NCBI RefSeq assembly: GCF_001613105.1 | Contig: NZ_BDBS01000001.1 | Coordinates: 212,457 to 276,456 of the forward strand | DNA: 64,000 bases | From: Nocardia pseudobrasiliensis NBRC 108224 | GTDB taxonomy: Bacteria > Actinomycetota > Actinomycetes > Mycobacteriales > Mycobacteriaceae | Direction of reading: 5' to 3' | Shown: positions 26,821 to 35,419 of the stretch, in pieces | How the letters are laid out: each line of letters begins with the position of its first letter | Position numbering within the stretch: position 1 is the first letter of the stretch | Made by a program: the position numbers and the translations under genes | The notes under the pieces: generated by a model | The model's database searches: none | The model's input: only the letters and a program-made list of their open reading frames with translations | What the model was told of the DNA's origin: nothing

Positions 26821-28215
26821 TCAGCCTTTGCTGTCGTCGTCGCCCTCATCGTTGCCGCGACTCTCGCGCTCCTCGCGCTCGCGGGCCTCGGTCTCGGCCA
26901 GCTGAGCCAGCGGATCGTCGAATACCGCGGTGCCGCCGCCGATCACGCCGTCGATGAAGCCCGCCGGATTGTCCAGATCTTCCGAGCTGGGCAGCAGATC
27001 CGGATGCGCCCACACCGCGTCGCGGGCCTCGAGCCCGGCATCGGTGGTGAGCCGCCGCCACAGCGTGGCCGCCTCGCGCAGCTTGCGCGGGCGCAGCTCC
27101 AGGCCGACCAGGGTGGCGAAGGTCTGCTCGGCTGGGCCGCCGGTCGCGCGGCGGCGGCGCAGCGTCTCGGCCAGCGCGCCCGCACCGGGCAGTCGATCGC
27201 CGACCGCGTCGGTGACCACGACCTCGACCCAGCCCTCGATCAGCGCCAGCAGGGTCTCCAGCCGTTCCAGCGCGGCCTTCTGCTCCGGCGTGGTCTGCGG
27301 TTCGAAGGTGCCCTGCGACAGCAGTTCCTCGAGTTTGGACGGATCGGTCAGCGACATCGGATCGATGTTCTGGGCGGCCTGTTCGATCGCCGAGAAGTCC
27401 ATCCGAATGCCGCGGGCATAGTCCTCGACCGCGCCCAGTACCTGCTGGCGTAGCCACGGCACATGGCCGAACAGCCGCTGATGGGCGGCCTCGCGCGCGG
27501 CCAGATACACCAGGATCTCGCTCTCGGGCCGTTCCAGACCCTTGCTGAACTCGGTGATCGCCGCGGGCAGCAGCGCCGCGGTCCCGGCCGGGCCCAGCGG
27601 CAGGCCGATATCGGTGGAGGTCAGCACCTCCTGGGCGAGCTGGCCGAGGGCCTGGCCAAGCTGCGAGCCGAAGGCCATACCGCCCATTTGACCCAGCATG
27701 CCGATCATCGGGGCCGCGAACTCCTTGGCCTCCTCCGGCAGCGTGGTGGTCCACATGCCCGAAACCTGTTCGGCGACCGGATCACACAGCCGCTTCCAGG
27801 TCGGCACGGTCTCCTCGATCCAGTCGTTTGCCGTCCAGGCCACCGTCTTCGAGGCGCCCGCGGGCAGCGTGGTCGCCGCGTCGAGCCACAGTTCGGCCAG
27901 ATGCGCCGCATCGGTGACCGCGCGCTGCGCGCCTTCGGTGAGCGGAGTCACGGTCGAACCCAGCTGCTGCCGGGCCAGCCGCTTGGCCAGGTCGTAGTTG
28001 ACCGGGCCCGCCTGCGAGCCGGGCTGGCCCATATTGCTGAACATCTGACCGAGCGAGGTCAGCATCTGTCCGAGCTGCGACGGATCGAAACCCGCGCCGG
28101 ATCCGCCGATGGGGAACCCGAACGGGTTGTTCGACCCGGCGCTCGACGGATCGTCCCGCTTGTTGCGGTCGTCATCGTCGTCGCGGTTCGAGAATCCGAA
28201 GGGCACATCGCTCAT
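26821..28215 (-). CDS. Zinc-dependent metalloprotease-like protein (DUF2342, Rv3195 orthologue)
   Basis: A 464-residue protein of an actinobacterial family annotated as putative zinc metallopeptidases. The N-terminus is glycine/asparagine-rich (NPFGFPIGGSGAGFDPSQ), and the domain follows with LGQMGGMAFGSQLGQALGQ, the putative metal site EAAHQRLFGHVPWL and the C-terminal RLETLLALIEGWVEVV. A strict HExxH is absent, so catalysis is not proven. The C-terminal tail is highly charged. It is divergent from the PDZ protease gene with 50 bp between starts, as in M. tuberculosis. Confidence 0.85.
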   Translation of the reverse strand: MSDVPFGFSNRDDDDDRNKRDDPSSAGSNNPFGFPIGGSGAGFDPSQLGQMLTSLGQMFSNMGQPGSQAGPVNYDLAKRLARQQLGSTVTPLTEGAQRAVTDAAHLAELWLDAATTLPAGASKTVAWTANDWIEETVPTWKRLCDPVAEQVSGMWTTTLPEEAKEFAAPMIGMLGQMGGMAFGSQLGQALGQLAQEVLTSTDIGLPLGPAGTAALLPAAITEFSKGLERPESEILVYLAAREAAHQRLFGHVPWLRQQVLGAVEDYARGIRMDFSAIEQAAQNIDPMSLTDPSKLEELLSQGTFEPQTTPEQKAALERLETLLALIEGWVEVVVTDAVGDRLPGAGALAETLRRRRATGGPAEQTFATLVGLELRPRKLREAATLWRRLTTDAGLEARDAVWAHPDLLPSSEDLDNPAGFIDGVIGGGTAVFDDPLAQLAETEAREREERESRGNDEGDDDSKG

Positions 28216-28265
28216 ACCCCAAACCTTACGCGGGTGCCAAGGGGCGAACCGCTACTGTTGGCCGG

Positions 28266-29291
28266 GTGAATCGGCGGATCATGACTCTGTTGGCAGCCCT
28301 CGTCCCAGTGCTCGTGCTCGGTGTCGTGGGCAGTGCCGTGACGGTCCCATTCGTCGCGCTCGGCCCTGGTCCGACGTTCAATACGCTCGGTGAGGTCGAG
28401 GGCAAACAGGTCGTCGACGTTCAGGGCGCGCCGATCGATCCGACCACCGGCAATCTCAATATGACGACGGTGTCCGTTCGCGACGGGCTGAATATCTTCG
28501 AGGCGTTCGGGCTGTGGGCCGACGGGCGCTACGGATTGCGTCCGCGCGCGGAGGTGTATCCGCCCGGAGTGCCGCGTGAGCAGGTCGACAAGTCCAATCA
28601 GCAGGACTTCAAGGATTCCGAGGACAATGCGGAACTGGCGGCGCTGCACTATCTGAAATATCCGACGACGGTGAAACTGCGCACAGTCACCCCCGACGGG
28701 CCCGCCAAGGATCTGCTGCGGGTGGGCGACGAGCTGGTGTCGGTGGACGGTAAGCCCGTCACCACCTCCCAGAACTTCATTTCCACCGTGCAGGGCGACA
28801 AGCCCGACGCGGTCGTGTCGTTCGTGATCCGGCGCGACGGCGCGGAGCAGACCGTTCCGGTGAAACTCGGCGCGCGCCCGGAGGATTCGACCAAGGGCTA
28901 TCTCGGCGTATCGCCGGAGGAGGTCCCGCAGGGGCCGATCAAGGTCACCTTCAACCTGGCCGATATCGGCGGCCCCTCGGCGGGCCTGATGTTCAGCCTG
29001 GCCCTGATCGACAAGCTGTCGAGCGGAAACCTCAACGGCGGCAAGTTCATCGCGGGCACCGGCACCATCGACCCCGATGGCAAGGTCGGCCCGATCGGCG
29101 GCATTCAGTACAAGATGATGGCCGCCCGCGATGCCGGGGCCGAGACCTTCCTGGTCCCGGCCGACAACTGCAACGAGGCCAAGGAGCGCACCCCGTCGGG
29201 ACTGCGACTGGTCCGGGTCGACACCCTCACCAGCGCGGTGCAGTCCCTGGAGGCCATCACCTCCGGTAAGGACACGCCCACCTGCGGCTAG
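28266..29291 (+). CDS. Lon-like serine protease with PDZ domain, membrane-anchored
   Basis: A 341-residue protein anchored by one N-terminal helix (LLAALVPVLVLGVVGSAVTV). A PDZ domain (about 135-200, around LLRVGDELVSVDGKPV) precedes a Lon-type protease domain with catalytic serine S238 in GGPSAG and lysine K283 in GPIGGIQYK, giving the Ser-Lys dyad. It matches Rv3194c and the YlbL family, which cleave membrane or secreted substrates. Start is GTG 28266. Its last four bases overlap the end of the convergent PPA1309 gene. Confidence 0.92.
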   Translation: MNRRIMTLLAALVPVLVLGVVGSAVTVPFVALGPGPTFNTLGEVEGKQVVDVQGAPIDPTTGNLNMTTVSVRDGLNIFEAFGLWADGRYGLRPRAEVYPPGVPREQVDKSNQQDFKDSEDNAELAALHYLKYPTTVKLRTVTPDGPAKDLLRVGDELVSVDGKPVTTSQNFISTVQGDKPDAVVSFVIRRDGAEQTVPVKLGARPEDSTKGYLGVSPEEVPQGPIKVTFNLADIGGPSAGLMFSLALIDKLSSGNLNGGKFIAGTGTIDPDGKVGPIGGIQYKMMAARDAGAETFLVPADNCNEAKERTPSGLRLVRVDTLTSAVQSLEAITSGKDTPTCG

Positions 29292-29881
29292 TCGGGCTCG
29301 TTCTCGAGCGTGTGCCGCAGCGCGTCGACCAGATTGGGGGCGAGGTTGGGCGCGGTGCGCAGGTCGATATCGCCGAAGGGATCCTCCTCGTCGGTTTCCG
29401 GACGGATCTGCAACAGGCACAGCGAGACACCGTCGCGCAGCACGCCCGCGAACAGGCGCGCATCGCGGCGACCCGGATGGGTGACGGCCGCGTCGCGGGC
29501 CGCGCGGTCGGCGGCGTCGCGGTCGGCCAGCAGCGGGGCGATGGCGTCGTCGAGGGTTTGCTCGGCATCGGGCGGCAGCACCACGATCTGCTGCACCAGC
29601 ACACAGCCCTGGACCGCGGGCGGCCAGCTGGTGGTGGCGAGGAATTCGTCCAGCGCGGGGGAGCCGCCATCGATGTCTTCCGGAAACGGTTCCTGCGCAA
29701 TCGGAGTCAGCTCGGCGCCGTCGTCGAGTTCGTCCTGCAGGGTCGGTTCGGCGGCGACCAGATCCACGGTCGGTACCAGGGCGAACATCTGCGGCGGCCG
29801 GTCCCACCCCTCCGCGTCGGCGAACTCCGCTACTTCGCGAATGCAGCGGTAGAGGGCGGAGGCGGGGTTGTCCACAGTCAC
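29288..29881 (-). CDS. PPA1309-family protein of unknown function
   Basis: A 197-residue cytoplasmic protein conserved in actinobacteria next to the PDZ protease and UPF0182 genes. Typical segments are VDNPASALYRCIREVAEFADAEG written across residues 3-25, WPPAVQGCVLVQQIVVLPP in the centre and the DGVSLCLLQIRPE strand. The composition is acidic. No catalytic motif is visible, and the role is unknown. It starts with GTG 29881 and diverges from the UPF0182 gene with 124 bp between starts. Confidence 0.8.
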   Translation of the reverse strand: MTVDNPASALYRCIREVAEFADAEGWDRPPQMFALVPTVDLVAAEPTLQDELDDGAELTPIAQEPFPEDIDGGSPALDEFLATTSWPPAVQGCVLVQQIVVLPPDAEQTLDDAIAPLLADRDAADRAARDAAVTHPGRRDARLFAGVLRDGVSLCLLQIRPETDEEDPFGDIDLRTAPNLAPNLVDALRHTLENEPD

Positions 29882-30005
29882 GCGCGCAGAGTCTAGGAGA
29901 TGACGCGACCCATGCAGTGCGGTCCCCGCCGTTCCGATTTACGTAAAGTGGGGCGCGAACGGTCCGCATGGATCATCCGCAACATCGAACTGGGAGTGTG
30001 GCACC

Positions 30006-33000
30006 GTGGGCATGCGCCCCCCGACAGGCTTACCTTCGCTGTCCCGACGCAGCCGGGTGCTGCTGGTGACGGCCCTCGTCATCGCGGCACTGCTGTTGAT
30101 AGGGCCGAGGCTGACCGACGCGTACACCAACTGGCTCTGGTTCGGTGAGGTCGGATTCCGCCGCGTCTACACCACCGTGCTGTTCACCAGGATCGTGCTG
30201 TTCCTGGTGGTGGCCGTGGCGGTGGGCGCGCTGATCTGGCTGGCGCTGCTGGTGGCCTACCGATCGCGACCGGTCTTCGTGCCGGTTTCGGGCCCCAACG
30301 ATCCGATCGCCCGCTACCGCACGGCCGTGATGGGCCGATTGCGCCTGTTCGGCATCGGAATTCCGGCGCTGGTCGGTCTGCTGTCGGGTCTGGTCGCGCA
30401 GTCGAGCTGGGTCACGGTGCAACTGTTCCTGCACGGCGGCTCGTTCAATATGAAGGATCCGCAGTTCCATCTGGACGTCGGCTTCTACGCGTTCGATCTG
30501 CCGTTCTACAAGATGCTGCTGAACTGGTTGTTCGTCGCCGTGGTCATCGCGTTCTTCGCGAATCTGGTGACGCACTACGTATTCGGCGGTCTGCGGCTGT
30601 CGGGTCGCGAGGGTAATCTGACCCGCCCGGCTCGTATCCAGCTCGCCGTGATCGCCGGACTGTTCGTCCTGCTGAAGGCCATCGCCTACTGGTTCGACCG
30701 GTATTCGCTGCTGTCGAGTACGCGTGAGGAGCCGACCTTCACCGGCGGTTCCTACACCGATATCAACGCGGTGCTGCCCGCCAAGCTGATTCTCATGTCG
30801 ATCGCGATCATCTGCGCGATCGCCTTCTTCGCGGGAATCGTGCTGCGTGATCTGCGGGTGCCCGCGATGGCGGCGGCGCTGCTGGTGCTGTCGTCGATTC
30901 TGGTGGGCGCGGTGTGGCCGCTGATCGTCGAGCAGTTCGAGGTGCGCCCGAACGCGGCGACCAAGGAGGCCACCTACATCGAGCGCAATATAGATGCCAC
31001 GCGCTCGGCCTACGGGTTGAACAACGTCCAGTACGTCGACTACAAACCCGGTGGCAACGAGGCCCGGAATCCGTCCGAACTCTCGGCGGCCGATCAGCAG
31101 ACGATCCGCAATATCCGGCTGCTGGATCCGAACCTGTTGACGCAGACCTTCATTCAGCGCGCGCAGCTGCAGAACTTCTACGGCTTCCCCGATCCGCTGG
31201 ACATCGATCGCTACGCCATCAACGGCGAGGTGCAGGACTATATCGTCGCGGCGCGAGAACTGGTGCCGCAGAACCTGTCCGGTAACCAGACCAACTGGAT
31301 CAACAAGCACACCGTCTACACCCACGGCGACGGTTTCGTCGCCGCGCCCGCCAACCGGGTCAACCAGGCGCCGCCGAAGGAGACCCAGCAGGCGGCCAGC
31401 GGAACCGGCGCCCCGTCGAACAACAACTCCGGCGGCGGTTACGGCTATCCGGTCTTCAATATGGGCGATCAGTCGACCATCAGCGATCTGGCCACGCCGA
31501 AGGACAAGCAGGCCATCAAGGTCGATCAGCCGCGGGTGTACTTCGGCGAGATGATCTCCAAATCCGATGCCGACTACGCGATCGTGGGCGGTAACAATCA
31601 GGCGCCGCGCGAGTACGACACCAAGGACAACCAGTACACCTACGACGGCAAGGGCGGCGTCTCGATCGGCAACTGGTTCAACCGGTTGGCGTTCGCCGCC
31701 AAGTACGCCGAGCGCAACATCCTGTTCTCGGGTGCGATCGGATCGGATTCGAAGATCATCTTCAATCGCAATCCGCGCGATCGTGTGCAGCAGGTGGCGC
31801 CGTGGCTGACCGCGGACGGCAATGCCTATCCGACGGTCGTGGGCGGCCGCATCGTCTGGGTCGTCGACGCCTACACGACGCTGGACAACTACCCCTACGC
31901 ACAGCGCACCTCGCTCGACGGTGTGGTCGCCGACAGCATCGACGCCAATACCGGGCGCATGCTGCCGCGCAAGGAGGTCAGCTACATCCGCAACTCGGTG
32001 AAGGCGACCGTCGACGCCTACGACGGCAGCGTCACCCTCTACGAGGTCGATCCGTCCGATCCGGTGCTCGAGGCGTGGGAGGGTGTCTTCCCGGGTTCGG
32101 TGAAGCCGCAGAGCGCGATCACGCCCGAACTGCGCCAGCACTTCCGCTATCCGGAGGATCTGTTCAAGGTGCAGCGCGAGATGCTGGCGAAGTACCACGT
32201 CAACGATCCGCGAGAGTTCTTCACCAACAACGCCTTCTGGTCGGTGCCCAGCGATCCGACCTCGGATACGCCGACCAATGCCAATCAGCCGCCGTACTAC
32301 GTGCTGGTCGGTGATCCCAAGACCGGCAAACCCACGTTCAAGCTGACCAGTGCGATGGTGGGTTACAAGCGGCAGTTCCTGTCCGCCTACATCTCGGTCG
32401 GCTCGGATCCTGACAACTACGGCAAGTTCACGGTGCTGCAGTTGCCGACGGATTCGCAGACCCAGGGTCCGCAGCAGGTGCAGACGTCCATGACGACCGA
32501 TGCCCGGGTGTCCAACGAGCGGACGACGCTGACCGGTGGCAATACCAACAAGATCAAATATGGCAATCTGCTGACATTGCCGATCGGGCAGAGCGGCATC
32601 CTCTATGTGGAGCCGTGGTATCTGGAGCGCAACACCGGTCCGAATACCGCGTCGTTCCCACAGCTGGTCAAGGTGCTGGCCAGTTACGGCGACAAGGTCG
32701 GCTACCAGCCGACGCTGGGTGACGCGCTCAACGACGTCTGGGAGGGTTTGGGCGCGTCCGTGGCCCAGCAGCCCGGTCAGGCGGCGATCAATACCCCGGG
32801 CCAGACCAGCGCCAACCCACCGGCGCAACCGAATCCGGGCAATACCCAGCCCCCGGTGCTGCCGCCCGCTACCGGTTCATCGGGTCGCGATGCCGCGGTG
32901 CGCGGGCTCAACGATGCGCTGCGTGGCGTTCAGGATGCGCAGAAGTCGGGCGATCTGGGGCAGTTGGGTAAGGCCCTGGAGACCCTCCAGAAGGCCATCG

Positions 33001-33026
33001 ACGAGTACAACAAGTCGGGTGGCTGA
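30006..33026 (+). CDS. UPF0182 family large membrane protein (Rv3193c orthologue)
   Basis: A 1,006-residue protein with seven hydrophobic helices in the first 310 residues (for example VLLVTALVIAALLLIGPRL and IVLFLVVAVAVGALIWLALL). A large domain predicted outside the membrane (about 320-900) follows, then a Pro/Asn-rich linker (NPPAQPNPGNTQPPVLPP) and an amphipathic helical tail. The family is universal in actinobacteria and its function is undefined. Start is GTG 30006, with ATG two codons later. A strong terminator follows the stop. Confidence 0.93.
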   Translation: MGMRPPTGLPSLSRRSRVLLVTALVIAALLLIGPRLTDAYTNWLWFGEVGFRRVYTTVLFTRIVLFLVVAVAVGALIWLALLVAYRSRPVFVPVSGPNDPIARYRTAVMGRLRLFGIGIPALVGLLSGLVAQSSWVTVQLFLHGGSFNMKDPQFHLDVGFYAFDLPFYKMLLNWLFVAVVIAFFANLVTHYVFGGLRLSGREGNLTRPARIQLAVIAGLFVLLKAIAYWFDRYSLLSSTREEPTFTGGSYTDINAVLPAKLILMSIAIICAIAFFAGIVLRDLRVPAMAAALLVLSSILVGAVWPLIVEQFEVRPNAATKEATYIERNIDATRSAYGLNNVQYVDYKPGGNEARNPSELSAADQQTIRNIRLLDPNLLTQTFIQRAQLQNFYGFPDPLDIDRYAINGEVQDYIVAARELVPQNLSGNQTNWINKHTVYTHGDGFVAAPANRVNQAPPKETQQAASGTGAPSNNNSGGGYGYPVFNMGDQSTISDLATPKDKQAIKVDQPRVYFGEMISKSDADYAIVGGNNQAPREYDTKDNQYTYDGKGGVSIGNWFNRLAFAAKYAERNILFSGAIGSDSKIIFNRNPRDRVQQVAPWLTADGNAYPTVVGGRIVWVVDAYTTLDNYPYAQRTSLDGVVADSIDANTGRMLPRKEVSYIRNSVKATVDAYDGSVTLYEVDPSDPVLEAWEGVFPGSVKPQSAITPELRQHFRYPEDLFKVQREMLAKYHVNDPREFFTNNAFWSVPSDPTSDTPTNANQPPYYVLVGDPKTGKPTFKLTSAMVGYKRQFLSAYISVGSDPDNYGKFTVLQLPTDSQTQGPQQVQTSMTTDARVSNERTTLTGGNTNKIKYGNLLTLPIGQSGILYVEPWYLERNTGPNTASFPQLVKVLASYGDKVGYQPTLGDALNDVWEGLGASVAQQPGQAAINTPGQTSANPPAQPNPGNTQPPVLPPATGSSGRDAAVRGLNDALRGVQDAQKSGDLGQLGKALETLQKAIDEYNKSGG

Positions 33027-33047
33027 TTTGGGGTAGCCGAAAGACGA

Positions 33048-33080
33048 ACGGCGCTGCCATCTTCGCGATGGCAGCGCCGT
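33048..33080. terminator. Bidirectional terminator between UPF0182 and rpf
   Basis: A perfect 14-bp stem (33048-33061 with 33067-33080) with loop TTCGC lies 22 bp after the UPF0182 stop and 36 bp before the end of the convergent rpf gene, so it can serve both. Confidence 0.8.
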
Positions 33081-33115
33081 TGTCGTATCCGCGCCAGATG
33101 TCGTCCTGCGCGGAG

Positions 33116-33826
<711 letters not shown>

Positions 33827-33972
33827 TCAACAGATCACGTCTTGATAACACCAAGAATTGCATGAAACGAATAACTGCCGAAACCACGTTGATGCAGGTT
33901 GGCTATGCTGAATTTCCAAATCCCGGACGGTCTGTTATACACCCGTTATGTGTTCCATATCACTCCGAGATA

Positions 33973-33986
33973 GTGATGTGCGTCAC
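33973..33986. promoter_or_regulatory. CRP-like binding site upstream of rpf
   Basis: GTGATGTGCGTCAC has the GTGA-N6-TCAC core of CRP/FNR sites. It is 318 bp upstream of the rpf start. rpfA of M. tuberculosis is CRP-activated, which makes the motif plausible; the distance is long. Confidence 0.35.
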
Positions 33987-34264
33987 GTTTTATGGCCCTT
34001 GCGTTGGCAACGCGCGCGTGCCTCGCGTGAATTGGAAGGCCACTCGACCGTCCGACCTGCGCCGACGTACCGGCCCACCCCGCGGGCGGCGTGTTGCGAG
34101 CCCCGCGCTCGGTGGCCACGCCCGCCGCGCAATCCGTTCGGACTCTTAGCTGGCGCTAAAAGTGGCCTTGATCACAAATCCCCTCGCAACCCTCGATTCA
34201 CCCGGCCGTCATGATCATCTCGAAACCCGCACCGCAAGGCTCAAAATGCCCCTGGCCAGGCGAT

Positions 34265-34294
34265 TTGGTATTCCCGCAAACCCGTGTGTAATGT
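34265..34294 (+). promoter_or_regulatory. Promoter of the initiator tRNA gene
   Basis: TTGGTA (34265-34270), an 18-base spacer and TAATGT (34289-34294) form a good SigA-type promoter, placing the start about 6 bases before the mature tRNA. Confidence 0.65.
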
Positions 34295-34306
34295 TGTGTT
34301 CACCGA

Positions 34307-34380
34307 CGCGGGGTGGAGCAGCTCGGTAGCTCGCTGGGCTCATAACCCAGAGGTCGCAGGTTCAAATCCTGTCCCCGCTA
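34307..34380 (+). tRNA. Initiator tRNA-fMet (anticodon CAT)
   Basis: A 74-base cloverleaf without encoded CCA. The anticodon CAT lies at 34341-34343 in a stem with three consecutive G-C pairs (GGG/CCC), and the first base C is mismatched with T at position 72. Both are hallmarks of initiator tRNA. The T arm reads GGTTCAAATCC. Its own promoter and terminator flank it. Confidence 0.95.
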
Positions 34381-34387
34381 CTAGGGG

Positions 34388-34420
34388 AGCGGCCCCGGAA
34401 CCAATGGTTCCGGGGCCGCT
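34388..34420 (+). terminator. Terminator after the initiator tRNA
   Basis: A perfect 15-bp stem (34388-34402 with 34406-34420) closed by AAT and followed by TTCATTT starts 8 bases after the tRNA. Confidence 0.85.
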
Positions 34421-34507
34421 TTCATTTGGTTCGGCGTCATTCGCGAATCCGCGTTTCCCGTCACGGAAACGCGTTATCTCCCGCCGACCTGTAGGAGAGG
34501 TGCGACC

Positions 34508-35416
34508 ATGACCTCGCCTCGGCCCTCCTGGACCGTTACCGGTGTCTACTGGCGTAGCAACCAGCCGGTCCTGGCGGCGGTCGACCCGCGCGGAGCCGAC
34601 CGCGAGCGGCCGCTGTGCCTCGGTGACCCGCTCGCCCTGCGGATCGCCGGACCCCGGCGCTGCGTCGGGATTCGCCAGCCCGGCAATCACCGAGCCTGCC
34701 CGTTCGCCGCCGAGATCGCCCCGCGAGCCACCGCGGCCCAGTGCTCTGCCTGCGCCGCCGCCGATCCCGGACATCGGCTGGCGCGCGACCAGCTCGCGGA
34801 CGACGGTCGCGTCTATGCCCTCTACCTCACCTGGCTGGGCCCCGGCATGGCCAAGGTCGGGCTGACCGCGGCCGCCCGTGGCTCCGGGCGCCTCGCCGAA
34901 CAGGGCGCCCTCACCTTCACCTGGATCACCCGCGGCCCGCTGCCTGCGATTCGCGCCATGGAACAGGCGATCTCTCGTACCGGGCTCGCCGCCGAACGCT
35001 GGCATCGGCGTGCCAAAGTCCATGCCTGGTCCCACCGCACCGGTCCCGAAGATCGTCAGCGCGCTCTCCGCATCGTCTACGAACAGATCGCCGCCACCGT
35101 GCCCTGGCCCGACGGTCTGCCGCACGAGCCCTACCAGCCGGTCGATCAAGCCGAGCTGTTCGGATTCGACCGGCTGCCCACGCGCCTGCGGGAAGTCGCC
35201 GCACTGCAGCGTGATTCGGTGCTCGCCGGAACGGTCCGCGGCCTCGTCGGCCGCGAACTCGTCCTCGACACCGATACCGAGCCCGTCCTGCTGGACACGC
35301 GCCTGCTGGCCGGATGGCCGCTGCTGTCGTCGACCGCGAGCACCACGGCGAACCTTTCGCTGATTTCCCTGGACCTTTCGGGCAGCGACGATGCCGACCA
35401 GACCGCCTTGTTCTGA
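34508..35416 (+). CDS. DUF2797 protein
   Basis: A 302-residue protein of a family of unknown function. Conserved cysteines (CVG..., CPFAAEI, CSAC) in the first 90 residues suggest a metal site. A central segment, YALYLTWLGPGMAKVGLTAA, then EQGALTF and a later EQAISR, resembles the GIY-YIG nuclease layout, but catalysis is unproven. The ribosome site GTAGGAGAGGTG precedes ATG 34508. It lies 87 bp after the tRNA terminator and converges on the second CocE-type gene, with only 3 bp between stops. Confidence 0.8.
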   Translation: MTSPRPSWTVTGVYWRSNQPVLAAVDPRGADRERPLCLGDPLALRIAGPRRCVGIRQPGNHRACPFAAEIAPRATAAQCSACAAADPGHRLARDQLADDGRVYALYLTWLGPGMAKVGLTAAARGSGRLAEQGALTFTWITRGPLPAIRAMEQAISRTGLAAERWHRRAKVHAWSHRTGPEDRQRALRIVYEQIAATVPWPDGLPHEPYQPVDQAELFGFDRLPTRLREVAALQRDSVLAGTVRGLVGRELVLDTDTEPVLLDTRLLAGWPLLSSTASTTANLSLISLDLSGSDDADQTALF

Positions 35417-35419
35417 CCG

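Noticed and set aside
29868..29876. Single TTGTCCACA DnaA box
   Set aside because: It lies inside the first codons of the PPA1309 gene and is isolated, so chance is the best explanation.
33862..34214. Small frames between rpf and the tRNA
   Set aside because: No ribosome site, poor codon bias and no hydrophobic or domain pattern; the area is better explained as regulatory.
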